A DNA stretch of 48,610 nt from an uncultured Actinomycetes bacterium (GCA_903844115.1 CAIMSI010000032.1:1-48610); one strand, 5' to 3'; counted from the stretch's first letter, positions 18,280 through 26,904 are shown. The notes: generated by a model not told the origin, from the sequence alone. Numbers and translations are program-made.

Positions 18280-18729
18280 ATGTCAGACTTCGATACAACA
18301 GTTGAGATCGACGAAGAAGTTCCTACTTCTTATTCAACAAGCACACCAGCTGCTGCGACAAACCGTTCAGCAATCAAGGCTCCAGGTGGCGGCACAGGTC
18401 GTCGTAAGGAAGCTGTTGCTCGTGTTCGTCTTATTCCAGGAACAGGTAAGTGGACTGTAAACGGAAAGACTCTTGAAAATTACTTCCCAAATAAGGTTCA
18501 CCAACAACTCGTTTCAGAGCCTTTCCGCACAGTTGGTGCTGAAAATGGTTATGACGTTGTTGCACGCATCAACGGCGGTGGAACTTCCGGTCAAGCTGGT
18601 GCACTTCGTCTTGGAGTTGCTCGCGCACTCAACGAGATTGATCGCGATGCGAATCGTCCTTCACTTAAGAAGGCTGGATTCCTTACACGTGATCCACGTG
18701 TTATCGAACGTAAGAAGTACGGCCTGTAG
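18280..18729 (+). CDS. rpsI: 30S ribosomal protein S9 (uS9), C-terminal tail cut by an in-frame TAG
   Basis: The 149 residues cover the actinobacterial N-terminal extension and the whole uS9 core ([31 protein letters not shown], then [18 protein letters not shown] and [16 protein letters not shown]). Normal uS9 continues with K-K-A-R...Q-Y-S-K-R. Here the codon after Y-G-L is TAG (18727-18729), where the family has Lys, and the next 11 codons still encode K-A-R-T-R-S-Q-Y-S-K-R followed by TAA. One A-to-T change from AAG explains it. The missing tail normally touches P-site tRNA. Nonsense mutation, read-through or sequencing error are all possible. TAG is a normal stop elsewhere in this window (glmM, rpoA, pcrA, truA). 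Confidence 0.93.
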   Translation: MSDFDTTVEIDEEVPTSYSTSTPAAATNRSAIKAPGGGTGRRKEAVARVRLIPGTGKWTVNGKTLENYFPNKVHQQLVSEPFRTVGAENGYDVVARINGGGTSGQAGALRLGVARALNEIDRDANRPSLKKAGFLTRDPRVIERKKYGL

Positions 18730-18765
18730 AAGGCTCGTACGCGTTCTCAATACAGCAAGCGTTAA
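18730..18765 (+). other. Conserved uS9 C-terminal tail beyond the TAG codon
   Basis: In frame with rpsI, 11 codons encode K-A-R-T-R-S-Q-Y-S-K-R and end in TAA at 18763-18765. This is the invariant uS9 terminus. Its intact sequence argues that the stop is recent, suppressed or an error. No independent start codon could translate it. Confidence 0.85.
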
Positions 18766-18801
18766 TTCGCTTCTTCCGAAGTTATTTATAGGCGAATTTA
18801 A

Positions 18802-20151
18802 ATGGCCCTCTTTGGCACCGACGGTGTAAGAGGGTTAGCCAATCGCGATCTCACAGCTGAATTAGCACTCGATCTAGCAGTTGCTGCTGCTCACGTATTA
18901 AGTGAAAAAGGCGTATTCGCTGGTCATGTAAATGAGCGACCTAAAGCAATTGTCGGTCAAGACTCCCGCGCATCTGGTGAATTTCTTGAAGCAGCTGTAG
19001 TTGCAGGTCTGGCTAGTGCCGGCGTGGATGTATTTCGCGTAGGAGTTCTTCCAACACCAGCAATCGCCCACCTCGTTGCCGAGAGTGGCGCCGATCTTGG
19101 AGTGATGCTTAGCGCTTCTCATAATGCGATGCCGGATAACGGAATTAAATTCTTTGCTAAAGGCGGAGGAAAGCTTGATGACGCTCTTGAAGCAGCCATC
19201 GAAGCACGACTCAAGGAACCATGGGAGCGGCCTATCGGCGCAAATGTGGGTCGCGTTGTTGTTGATGAAAGTGCGCAAGAGAGATACATCTTCCATTTAC
19301 TTTCTTCACTTTCTACATCTCTTACCGGACTTAAAATAGTTGTTGACTGTGCAAACGGAGCAGCATCAAGAGTTGCTCCGAAAACTTATGTACGATCTGG
19401 TGCTGATGTCACTGCTATTCATTCCACGCCTTCTGGTTTAAATATCAATGAGAATTGTGGTTCTACCCATATGGAGAGCCTCATTGCGAAGGTCAAGGAA
19501 GTCGGTGCCGATTTAGGAATTGCACATGACGGTGATGCTGATCGTTGTTTGGCCGTTGATCATGAGGGCAATCTGATTGATGGAGATTTCATCATGGCGA
19601 TACTTGCCTCTGCGTGGAAGGCTGAGGGTCGTCTTGCTCAAGATACTGTCGTTGGAACGGTGATGAGCAATCTTGGTTTTATGAAAGCAATGGCATCTCT
19701 TGGAATAAAAGTTCCCACAACGGCTGTCGGAGATCGCTATGTTTTAGAGAAGATGATTGCCGAAGATTATGTACTTGGCGGGGAACAATCCGGCCATGTA
19801 ATTATGCGAAATTTTGCAAATACCGGAGATGGAATTCTTACCGCACTTCAACTCATGGCCGTAGTTGTTTCTTCAGGCAAGAGTCTCAAGGAACTTGCTA
19901 GCATCATGAAACGCTTTCCTCAATCATTGATAAATGTGGAAGATGTTAAGAAAGAAAAGTTGGCAGATTCAAAGAAAATTGCCGAAGGAATTTCTAAATA
20001 TGAACAAGCTTTAGGTACTAGCGGACGAATCTTGGTTCGCCCATCGGGAACCGAAGCTCTCGTGCGAGTGATGGTTGAAGCCGAAAGTAATGACCAAGCT
20101 GAAAAAATCGCAACTGAGATTGCATCTCTAGTACGATCAGAACTGAAATAG
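18802..20151 (+). CDS. glmM: Phosphoglucosamine mutase
   Basis: GlmM converts glucosamine-6-phosphate to glucosamine-1-phosphate for UDP-GlcNAc. The 449-residue protein starts MALFGTDGVRG. The active-site loop SASHNAMPDNGIKFF contains the phosphoserine Ser106. DGDADR binds metal, GGEQSGHVI is the sugar loop and RPSGTEALVRV binds phosphate. The Ala after SHN replaces the more common Pro. I recall this variant from other actinobacterial GlmM proteins. The next gene, glmS, makes its substrate. Confidence 0.97.
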   Translation: MALFGTDGVRGLANRDLTAELALDLAVAAAHVLSEKGVFAGHVNERPKAIVGQDSRASGEFLEAAVVAGLASAGVDVFRVGVLPTPAIAHLVAESGADLGVMLSASHNAMPDNGIKFFAKGGGKLDDALEAAIEARLKEPWERPIGANVGRVVVDESAQERYIFHLLSSLSTSLTGLKIVVDCANGAASRVAPKTYVRSGADVTAIHSTPSGLNINENCGSTHMESLIAKVKEVGADLGIAHDGDADRCLAVDHEGNLIDGDFIMAILASAWKAEGRLAQDTVVGTVMSNLGFMKAMASLGIKVPTTAVGDRYVLEKMIAEDYVLGGEQSGHVIMRNFANTGDGILTALQLMAVVVSSGKSLKELASIMKRFPQSLINVEDVKKEKLADSKKIAEGISKYEQALGTSGRILVRPSGTEALVRVMVEAESNDQAEKIATEIASLVRSELK

Positions 20152-20186
20152 TCTGCCCACTTTCTAATAAGTAATTGGAGTAATAC

Positions 20187-22007
20187 ATGTGCGGGATTGT
20201 CGGTTACACCGGTAAGTCCGAAGCGCTTTCTCCAGTTCTTGAAGGTCTTCGTCGACTTGAGTATCGCGGGTATGACTCTGCCGGAATAGCAATGCCAACA
20301 ACGCCAGGTGCTCCACTGTGGATTGAAAAACGGGCTGGCAAGCTTGGAAATCTTGAAGGCATTCTCGATGGAACTGTCCCTAAATCACATAGCGGGATTG
20401 GCCACACTCGTTGGGCAACGCATGGTGGTCCAACTGACACGAATGCTCATCCACATGTTGATAATGAAGGAAAGCTCGCACTCATTCATAATGGAATTAT
20501 TGAAAACTATGTTGAACTTCGCGCAATGCTGGAAAAGCGCGGTCATACTTTTAAATCAGAGACGGATACTGAATCCGTAGTGCATTTACTCAGCGATGCC
20601 CGCAAAGCGCACAAGGGAGACCTAGCCGCGGCCATGCGTGAAGTTTGTAAGGAATTGCGCGGTTCATTTACTTTGCTTGCAATCCACGCCGATGATCCGG
20701 ACCGAATTGTCGGTGCGCGACGAAATTCACCACTTGTTGTTGGTGTTGGAGACGGCGAGAACTTCCTAGCTTCAGATGTTGCTGCCTTTATTTCAAATAC
20801 AAAGCGCGCTCTTGAACTTGGCCAGGATGAAGTTGTTGATATAACACCTACGACAATTACGATTACTAATCTTGATGGAGTGGAGCTGCCTCCAAAAGAA
20901 TATGAAATTTCTTGGGATGCCTCGGCTGCAGAACGTGGTGGCTTTCAGCACTTCATGCTCAAAGAAATTTATGAGCAACCGAAGGCAGTTGCAGACACTT
21001 TAATTGGTCGCACGCATGGGCTGTCCGCAGAAATCACAGCCGCGATTGACGTCAAAGCAATCACTAAAGTTGTCATCATTGCCTGTGGAACCGCGTATCA
21101 CGCTGGCATGGTTGGTAAATATGCAATCGAACGCTGGGCAGATATTTCAGTGGATGTGGAGCTTGCATCCGAATATCGATACCGCGAGCCAAGCATCGAT
21201 AAGAATACTTTGGTAATTCCGATCTCTCAATCAGGAGAGACAATGGATACATTGATGGCTCTTCGCTACGCCAAGTCCCATGGGGCTCAAATCTTTTCAG
21301 TGTGTAATACAAATGGCTCCACGATCCCACGTGAATCTGATGCGGTCCTGTACACACATGCTGGCCCCGAGATTGCTGTTGCGTCAACGAAAGCTTTTCT
21401 CACCCAATTAGTTGCGATGTACCTTATTGCGCTACACATGGGTCGCATTCGCGGAACGCTTGCGCCAGAGTTGGATGAAGAAATTGCAAAAGAGCTTTCT
21501 GATTTACCTGGAAAAATTGAGCAAGTGCTTGAAACAGTTGAGCCATTACGCGCATTAACACGTCAATTCAAAGATTGTGCATCGATGTTGTTCCTAGGAC
21601 GACATGTCGGATTTCCAACAGCCCTTGAGGGCGCGTTAAAATTAAAAGAGCTTGCATACATGCACGCCGAAGGTTTTGCTGGTGGCGAGCTCAAGCATGG
21701 TCCAATTGCTCTCATTGACATAGGAACCCCTGTCATTGCAGTGATGCCTACGGCACATTCATTATTGAATGAAAAAATGGCAAGCAATGTTCAAGAAGTG
21801 AAGGCTCGCGGCGCAATTGTTATCGCAATCGGTGATGAAGATTTGCCTGCAGCTACTCACAATATTCGAATTCCACATACACATGAATTCTTGCAACCAG
21901 TTTTGGCCGTAGTTCCACTTCAAGTTATTGCCTACGAAATGGCTATTGCTCGGGGTAACGATGTTGATCAACCTCGAAACCTAGCTAAATCTGTCACGGT
22001 GGAATAA
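20187..22007 (+). CDS. glmS: Glutamine-fructose-6-phosphate aminotransferase (isomerizing)
   Basis: GlmS makes glucosamine-6-phosphate from fructose-6-phosphate and glutamine. The 606 residues comprise an N-terminal class-II glutaminase with Cys2 exposed after Met removal (MCGIVGYTG) and GHTRWATHGGPTDTNAHPH, then two SIS sugar-isomerase domains (ACGTAYHAGMVGKYAIE, then SQSGETMDTL) and the conserved DQPRNLAKSVTVE end. A GGAG site precedes the ATG. No glmS ribozyme is expected or seen. The stop overlaps the next gene by one base. Confidence 0.98.
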   Translation: MCGIVGYTGKSEALSPVLEGLRRLEYRGYDSAGIAMPTTPGAPLWIEKRAGKLGNLEGILDGTVPKSHSGIGHTRWATHGGPTDTNAHPHVDNEGKLALIHNGIIENYVELRAMLEKRGHTFKSETDTESVVHLLSDARKAHKGDLAAAMREVCKELRGSFTLLAIHADDPDRIVGARRNSPLVVGVGDGENFLASDVAAFISNTKRALELGQDEVVDITPTTITITNLDGVELPPKEYEISWDASAAERGGFQHFMLKEIYEQPKAVADTLIGRTHGLSAEITAAIDVKAITKVVIIACGTAYHAGMVGKYAIERWADISVDVELASEYRYREPSIDKNTLVIPISQSGETMDTLMALRYAKSHGAQIFSVCNTNGSTIPRESDAVLYTHAGPEIAVASTKAFLTQLVAMYLIALHMGRIRGTLAPELDEEIAKELSDLPGKIEQVLETVEPLRALTRQFKDCASMLFLGRHVGFPTALEGALKLKELAYMHAEGFAGGELKHGPIALIDIGTPVIAVMPTAHSLLNEKMASNVQEVKARGAIVIAIGDEDLPAATHNIRIPHTHEFLQPVLAVVPLQVIAYEMAIARGNDVDQPRNLAKSVTVE

Positions 22008-22684
22008 TGCCTTTTTTAACCCATTTACCACTTGAACGAAAAGCAGAAATGTGGAAAGCCTTCCGAGGTTCTATTTGGTTATTTCTAGGATTTCTAATTG
22101 TTACTCAACAAGTTTTAGCAAAAGGCTATCTCTACCGATTTGATCGCTGGGTGAAAAACCTCAAGCACCACACATTCAAAGGAAATGCTAGTCATTTACT
22201 TCTCGCCATTGATGACCTTGGCTTGAGAGGTTTTACTGCGACAGTTTTGATTCTTGCTGCTCTTCTCATTGGTTGGCGTTTTCGATCTTGGCGCCCATTT
22301 AATCTTTCTGTTTTGTCATTACTGCTCCTAAACGGAGTTGTGGGTTTATCGAAGTTAGCGTTCCATCAGGTTAAGCCACGGTTGGCGAATGATTTATTAC
22401 ACACAACAGGTCTTTCATATCCGAGTGGGCATGCTGCAAATGCACTCCTATCGTGGGGCCTATTAGCGTATTTAATATTCCGCTACACCCACAAAGAACC
22501 ATTCGTGGGAATGCGCTTAGATTGGCTCGTTGGCGTTATTACCCTCTCGGTGTGCATCGTCTCCCTAATGCGAGATACACACTGGTTCTCAGATCTGCTT
22601 GGAGGAGCCCTTTTAGGTGGCTCACTCCTTGTATTTGTCATTGCAATTGACCGGGCTATTCCTTCTATAAAACAACCTTCTTGA
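22007..22684 (+). CDS. PAP2-superfamily membrane protein with altered catalytic motifs
   Basis: This 225-residue protein has about five to six hydrophobic segments and the PAP2 layout. Motif 1 reads K116-x6-K123-P124, with Lys where the family has Arg. Motif 2 is intact (YPSGH, 138-142). In motif 3, His192 and Asp196 are present (THWFSDLLGGALLGG), but the Arg normally six residues before the His is Ser186, with an Arg at 189 instead. It may be a lipid phosphatase acting on undecaprenyl- or phosphatidyl-phosphates, or a degenerate member. It is coupled to glmS by a one-base overlap, so a cell-wall lipid role is plausible but unproven. Confidence 0.75.
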   Translation: MPFLTHLPLERKAEMWKAFRGSIWLFLGFLIVTQQVLAKGYLYRFDRWVKNLKHHTFKGNASHLLLAIDDLGLRGFTATVLILAALLIGWRFRSWRPFNLSVLSLLLLNGVVGLSKLAFHQVKPRLANDLLHTTGLSYPSGHAANALLSWGLLAYLIFRYTHKEPFVGMRLDWLVGVITLSVCIVSLMRDTHWFSDLLGGALLGGSLLVFVIAIDRAIPSIKQPS

Positions 22685-22697
22685 ATAGGCTTAGCAA

Positions 22698-23042
22698 ATG
22701 ATTGAAGGCATTGGAATCGACGTCGTCGATATTTCGCGCTTTCAAGAATCGATGGAAAGAACTCCAGCACTTCGCGAAAAACTATTTACATCTCGTGAAG
22801 CGGTGCTTCCGGTTTCATCGCTTGCTGCCCGGTTTGCTGCCAAAGAGGCTCTGGCGAAGGCACTCAATGCCCGGTATGTATTTGCTTGGCACGACTGTGA
22901 AGTCGTAAATGAAGAAAGTGGGCGCCCAGCTTTTATTTTCACCGGGGATGTTGCGGAAAGAATCGATGGAGCAAAAGTTCATCTGACTCTGTCACACGAC
23001 GCCGGCATAGCCTCCGCCATGGTGATCGTGGAGCGTCTGTAA
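22698..23042 (+). CDS. acpS: Holo-[acyl-carrier-protein] synthase
   Basis: AcpS transfers 4'-phosphopantetheine from CoA to acyl carrier protein. The 114-residue protein shows the magnesium-binding Asp8 in [14 protein letters not shown] and Glu50 in [15 protein letters not shown], plus the C-terminal [17 protein letters not shown] strand. It is slightly short but complete. The stop overlaps the alr ATG. Confidence 0.95.
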   Translation: MIEGIGIDVVDISRFQESMERTPALREKLFTSREAVLPVSSLAARFAAKEALAKALNARYVFAWHDCEVVNEESGRPAFIFTGDVAERIDGAKVHLTLSHDAGIASAMVIVERL

Positions 23043-24163
23043 TGACATATCGCGCATACGCCGAGATTGATTTAGGAGCAATCGCATCTAATGTTGTAAA
23101 AATCAAAGCCTCAACTTCTGCCGATGTACTTGCCGTTGTAAAAGCCGATGCTTATGGACACGGGTTAGTTCCCGTCGCACAGACGGCACTCGCCTCCGGT
23201 GCATCCTGGCTCGGTGTTGCTCTTCTCGAGGAAGCGGTAGCACTTCGAAAGGCTGGCATAAATGCGAAGACGATTGCATGGCTAACACCGCCAGGGGATG
23301 ACTTTGTAAGTGCGATCAAGCACGATATTGATGTCTCTGTTTCGTCAATTGCACTTCTTAAGGAAATTCTCGCTGCTGGAACTAGCACGGGAAGAACACC
23401 TCGAATTCATATTGAGGTAGACACTGGAATGCGACGAGGTGGTCTTCTAGAAGAATGGAATCTATTTCTCGAAGAACTAGCTAAAAATATTGATAAGTTA
23501 AATGTAATTGGTCTCTGGACACACTTTGCTCGCGCCGATGAACCAGATGAACCCGCGACATCAGATCAGATTCAAGAATTTAATAAATATCTTGAGGAGT
23601 TGAAAGAAATTGGCGTTAATCCGCAAATCATTCATTTATCAAATTCTGCGGCTACATTAACAACGCCTTCTGCGCATCGTTCAATGGTTCGGCTTGGGAT
23701 TGCTATGTATGGATTATCTCCTGATGTAAAAACACTAGGCGATGCATCTAAGTATTCGCTCAAACCGGCAATGACTCTTAAAGCTAAATTGAGCCTAGTA
23801 AAAAGTGCACCTAAAGGTTCAGCAGTTGGTTACGGGGGAACTGCGATTCTGAGTGAAGATACAAAATTAGGGATTGTCGTTTTAGGTTATTCAGATGGAA
23901 TTCCTCGCAATACGAGCTCCGATGCCGGGGTGAGCTTCAACGGCAAGAAGGCGCCGATTGTTGGCCGAGTTTCTATGGATCAATTTGTAGTTAATCTCGG
24001 GTTAGATTCTCGCGCTATTTCGGGTGACTTTGTAACCGTATTTGGTGGCGCCCCTGAAGAAAATTGCTATTCGATTGATGAATGGGCAAATGCCGCATCC
24101 ACAATTAATTATGAGATCGTTACTCGAATTGCATCCCGAGTTCCACGAATTTACGTAAACTAA
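23042..24163 (+). CDS. alr: Alanine racemase
   Basis: Alr is a PLP enzyme making D-alanine for peptidoglycan. The 373-residue protein has the PLP lysine Lys34 in AVVKADAYGHG, the HIEVDTGMRRGG strand of the TIM barrel and the second catalytic base Tyr264 in AVGYGG. The C-terminal beta domain ends RIASRVPRIYVN. In many Actinobacteria nnrD lies between acpS and alr. Here the two overlap directly. Confidence 0.97.
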   Translation: MTYRAYAEIDLGAIASNVVKIKASTSADVLAVVKADAYGHGLVPVAQTALASGASWLGVALLEEAVALRKAGINAKTIAWLTPPGDDFVSAIKHDIDVSVSSIALLKEILAAGTSTGRTPRIHIEVDTGMRRGGLLEEWNLFLEELAKNIDKLNVIGLWTHFARADEPDEPATSDQIQEFNKYLEELKEIGVNPQIIHLSNSAATLTTPSAHRSMVRLGIAMYGLSPDVKTLGDASKYSLKPAMTLKAKLSLVKSAPKGSAVGYGGTAILSEDTKLGIVVLGYSDGIPRNTSSDAGVSFNGKKAPIVGRVSMDQFVVNLGLDSRAISGDFVTVFGGAPEENCYSIDEWANAASTINYEIVTRIASRVPRIYVN

Positions 24164-24196
24164 CAACACTCATTAAGTTCGATTTGGAGGTCAATT

Positions 24197-24265
24197 GTGG
24201 GTTCACGTGGATGCAAAGTTAGAGCCGGTACTTCCAAAGTTCTACACGGATGGTATGTAATCTGA
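24197..24265 (+). CDS. Possible 22-residue small protein
   Basis: A GTG at 24197 opens 22 codons ending at TGA, with an ideal GGAGG (24186-24190) six bases upstream, the best Shine-Dalgarno in the neighbourhood. The peptide begins M-G-S-R-G-C-K-V-R-A-G and ends H-G-W-Y-V-I. It is basic and has one Cys. It lies 33 bases after alr and before a strong terminator, so it could be the last gene of the alr transcript. I do not recognise it. A chance ORF remains possible at this length. Confidence 0.45.
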   Translation: MGSRGCKVRAGTSKVLHGWYVI

Positions 24266-24282
24266 ACTAGAACACAGAGATT

Positions 24283-24337
24283 GGTCCTCAGTTGCCTTAT
24301 TTGCCTTATTTGCTTTAGCGCAGCTGAGGACCTTTTT
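24283..24337 (+). terminator. Rho-independent terminator after alr
   Basis: GGTCCTCAGTTG (24283-24294) pairs with CAGCTGAGGACC (24321-24332) as a 12-bp stem with one G-U pair, followed by TTTTT (24333-24337). The 26-base loop contains a direct repeat of GCCTTATTT. It separates the alr transcript from the tsaE operon. Confidence 0.85.
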
Positions 24338-24348
24338 CATTGACCGGG

Positions 24349-24354
24349 TAACCT
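24349..24354 (+). promoter_or_regulatory. -10 box of a predicted leaderless promoter for tsaE
   Basis: TAACCT is followed by six bases and the GTG start of tsaE at 24361, with no Shine-Dalgarno. It lies just after the terminator at 24283-24337, as expected for a new transcription unit. Confidence 0.5.
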
Positions 24355-24360
24355 TGGCCT

Positions 24361-24804
24361 GTGTCCACGCCAGTTAATTCACTTGATCAGATGCACGCCT
24401 TAGGGCGTTCATTAGGCGCGCGATTAAAAGCTGGCGATATTCTGCTTTTGAATGGAACTCTTGGTGCCGGGAAAACCAGCCTGGTTCAAGGAATCGGTGA
24501 GGCACTTGGAATTTCGGGAGTTACATCACCAACCTTTGTAATCTCTCGAACTTATCACGCTGCTATTCCACTGATCCATGTTGACGCGTATCGACTTGTT
24601 GGAGAACCATGGGCCCTCTTCGATGATTTAGATTTAGAAAGCCAAGTACCAGATTCGATTACCGTTATTGAATGGGGCGATGGGTTTGTGGAACGCATTG
24701 CCGATGAATTTTTAGAAGTGAAACTTGAATTCGGTGAAGGTGATGATCAACGGCTTCTTACAGCGATTCCACACGGTCCACGTTGGCAAGGTTTCACTTT
24801 ATGA
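24361..24804 (+). CDS. tsaE: tRNA t6A37 threonylcarbamoylation ATPase TsaE
   Basis: TsaE is the ATPase that resets the TsaB-TsaD complex during synthesis of t6A at position 37 of ANN-decoding tRNAs. The 147-residue protein has the P-loop GTLGAGKTS with Lys38, TSPTFVISRTY (switch I) and HVDAYRL, followed by VIEWGD. Start is GTG 24361. The stop overlaps the next ATG by four bases (ATGA), so tsaE, tsaB-rimI and tsaD form one operon. Confidence 0.96.
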   Translation: MSTPVNSLDQMHALGRSLGARLKAGDILLLNGTLGAGKTSLVQGIGEALGISGVTSPTFVISRTYHAAIPLIHVDAYRLVGEPWALFDDLDLESQVPDSITVIEWGDGFVERIADEFLEVKLEFGEGDDQRLLTAIPHGPRWQGFTL

Positions 24805-25787
24805 CCAGCGTTCTAGCTATTGATACTTCTACGTCTCGAACAACTGTTGCAATCGTCAAAGACGGCAATTTATTAGCATCACTCCATCATGATGATCCAG
24901 TTGCACATGGAGAAGTTCTACCTCGTCTAGTTGCTCAACTCTTACAAGCTGAAAACTCTATTGACGAAGTAGTGATTGGAATGGGACCAGGCCCATTCAC
25001 GGGCCTGAGAGTAGGAATAGTTTTTGGCCAATCATTTGCTTTCGCAAGAAATATTCCTTGGCGAGGAGTTTGTTCACTGGATTCCATGGCGGCCGAAATT
25101 AATGAGCCTGGATTTATTGTCGCAATTGATGCCCGCCGTAAGGAACTCTTTTGGGCTCAATACGAAAATGGCGTAAGAGTCAATGAGCCACAAGTTGCTC
25201 TTCGAAAAGTTGTAGAAAGATTTGCTGTTCCAATTTATCAAGAGGGTGATGTGTTTCTGTCCGCGGCAATGATGCCCCGCATTACTGGAGATGTTCGCGA
25301 ACCCATTTATATTCGCCGCCCAGATGCGTATCCGACTCCCGAGGGTGTGACTTTCCGAGCGATGAACACAATGGACCTCATCACAGTAGCTTCATTAGAA
25401 AAAGCGATCTATGCGGTTGAAGATCCATGGAGTATCGATCAATTCAAAGAAGAACTTGCCTCGAAAGATCGCTATTACTTAGTCGCTGAAAAAGCGGGTG
25501 TTGTTGTTGGATATTGCGGTGCAATGCTTGCAGGGGAGCTTGCCGATATTTTGACTATTACGGTGGATTCATCCCTTCGCAGAAATGGAATTGGTCGCGA
25601 ATTTCTTAAGCGCCTTATTGATTGGGCTCGTAATAAAAAAGTTGAAGCTTTGATGCTCGAAGTTCGCGTGGGCAATGATGCGGCGCAACCTTTGTATACA
25701 TCCAATGGTTTTTATCCCCTCAATATTCGTAAGGATTATTACGGTCCAGGACTAGATGCTCGAGTTATGCGCAAGGATTTGTTGTGA
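24801..25787 (+). CDS. tsaB: Fused TsaB / RimI (t6A dimerization subunit and S18-Ala N-acetyltransferase)
   Basis: One 328-residue protein joins two normally adjacent genes. Residues 1 to about 182 are TsaB ([15 protein letters not shown], then [13 protein letters not shown] at 61-72), the non-catalytic partner that holds TsaD. From about residue 184 it is a GNAT domain of RimI type, with the acetyl-CoA loop RRNGIG at 260-265 and the RimI-like [20 protein letters not shown] and [11 protein letters not shown]. The TsaB part is shorter than a free E. coli TsaB. ATG 24801 overlaps the tsaE stop. An in-frame TTG at 24783 is less likely. Confidence 0.95.
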   Translation: MTSVLAIDTSTSRTTVAIVKDGNLLASLHHDDPVAHGEVLPRLVAQLLQAENSIDEVVIGMGPGPFTGLRVGIVFGQSFAFARNIPWRGVCSLDSMAAEINEPGFIVAIDARRKELFWAQYENGVRVNEPQVALRKVVERFAVPIYQEGDVFLSAAMMPRITGDVREPIYIRRPDAYPTPEGVTFRAMNTMDLITVASLEKAIYAVEDPWSIDQFKEELASKDRYYLVAEKAGVVVGYCGAMLAGELADILTITVDSSLRRNGIGREFLKRLIDWARNKKVEALMLEVRVGNDAAQPLYTSNGFYPLNIRKDYYGPGLDARVMRKDLL

Positions 25788-26809
25788 CAGAGCAACTCGT
25801 CTTAGGAATTGAAACTTCGTGTGATGAGACCGCCATCGGGATTGTTCGCGGAAGAAAATTGTTGGCTAATGTAATTTCATCAAGCGTTGAAGAACATGCA
25901 CGTTTTGGCGGCGTAGTACCAGAGATAGCAAGCCGAGCCCATCTTGAAGCCATTCATTCGGTTTTGACTCGGGCACTTGCAGAAGCAAATGTTTCCATAA
26001 ACGACATCGATGCATTTGGTGTGACTGCTGGTCCTGGTTTAATTGGTGCTTTGCTTGTCGGCGTGAGTAGCGCGTCAGGACTTTCACTTGCACTTGATAA
26101 ACCACTTTATGGAGTAAATCATCTTTCAGCTCACTTAGCCGTGGATGCTCTTGAAACCCAACACGAACTCGCTCCAGCCATAGGCTTACTTGTAAGCGGA
26201 GGCCACAGCTCGATTCTCAAAGTTTCTAATTTTGCGCAAGATGTAACTGTGCTCGGCTCGACCATCGATGATGCGGCGGGAGAAGCATTCGATAAAATTG
26301 CAAGAATTTTGAAGTTGGAATTCCCTGGTGGTCCAGCAATTGATCGTGTAGCCAAGGAAGGCAACGCGAGCGCAATTGATTTCCCTCGTGGCCTCACAAA
26401 CGATTCTGGCCATATTTATGATTTTTCCTTCTCCGGACTTAAGACGGCTGTCGCTCGTTACTTGCAGAAAGTTCCAAATGCCGTTGTTGCCGATGTGGCA
26501 GCTTCTTTTCAAGAAGCCGTTGTGGATGTGCTCTTAGAAAAGGCCATTGCTGCTGCAAAAGCTTTTGGAATGGAAGAACTGATCATTGCTGGCGGCGTGG
26601 CTGCCAATTCAAGATTGCGACAAGTAGCTGCCCAAAGGTGTGAAGTGGCCAAGATTCAACTTCGAATCCCACCCATGACTCTTTGCACCGATAACGGGGC
26701 AATGGTGGCCGTATTGACCTCTCTGGCCCTTTCACAGGGGGTTGGCGCCTCATCTTTAGGCTTAGAAGCCCAGTCTTCCACTGGGTTGAGCCGTGTTTTC
26801 TGGCCCTAA
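25784..26809 (+). CDS. tsaD: tRNA N6-adenosine threonylcarbamoyltransferase TsaD
   Basis: TsaD transfers the threonylcarbamoyl group to A37. The 341-residue ASKHA-fold protein shows [15 protein letters not shown], the metal-binding NHLSAHLA histidines (about 111 and 115), SGGHSSI and [15 protein letters not shown]. It starts at a GTG overlapping the previous stop. The last codons contain a perfect 6-bp stem (26769-26785). Confidence 0.97.
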   Translation: MTEQLVLGIETSCDETAIGIVRGRKLLANVISSSVEEHARFGGVVPEIASRAHLEAIHSVLTRALAEANVSINDIDAFGVTAGPGLIGALLVGVSSASGLSLALDKPLYGVNHLSAHLAVDALETQHELAPAIGLLVSGGHSSILKVSNFAQDVTVLGSTIDDAAGEAFDKIARILKLEFPGGPAIDRVAKEGNASAIDFPRGLTNDSGHIYDFSFSGLKTAVARYLQKVPNAVVADVAASFQEAVVDVLLEKAIAAAKAFGMEELIIAGGVAANSRLRQVAAQRCEVAKIQLRIPPMTLCTDNGAMVAVLTSLALSQGVGASSLGLEAQSSTGLSRVFWP

Positions 26810-26819
26810 TTTCCCATAG

Positions 26820-26857
26820 TAGAGTCTGCTTTAGCACTCTCGTAGTGAGTCTGCTAA
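26820..26857 (+). promoter_or_regulatory. CIRCE (HrcA operator) and -10 box upstream of groES
   Basis: TTAGCACTC (26831-26839), nine bases, then GTCTGCTAA (26849-26857). The left half is a perfect CIRCE half-site and the right half matches 7 of 9. A TAGAGT (26820-26825) sits where a -10 would place the transcription start at the edge of CIRCE, the usual arrangement for HrcA repression. GAGTCTGCT is also repeated directly on both sides of the left half-site. Confidence 0.8.
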
Positions 26858-26904
26858 TCACAGGCTAATAACAGGCTGACATCAGGAATAGAAGGAGAAT
26901 CATC

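Noticed and set aside
18727-18729. TAG recoded as an amino acid throughout the genome
   Set aside because: TAG ends rpoA, truA, glmM, guaB, purN and pcrA at the expected family C-termini, so a general reassignment does not fit.
24283-24337. GCCTTATTT direct repeats in the alr-tsaE spacer as a repeat array
   Set aside because: Only two short copies in a hairpin loop. The stem and T-run make a terminator the better explanation, and no CRISPR-like spacing exists.
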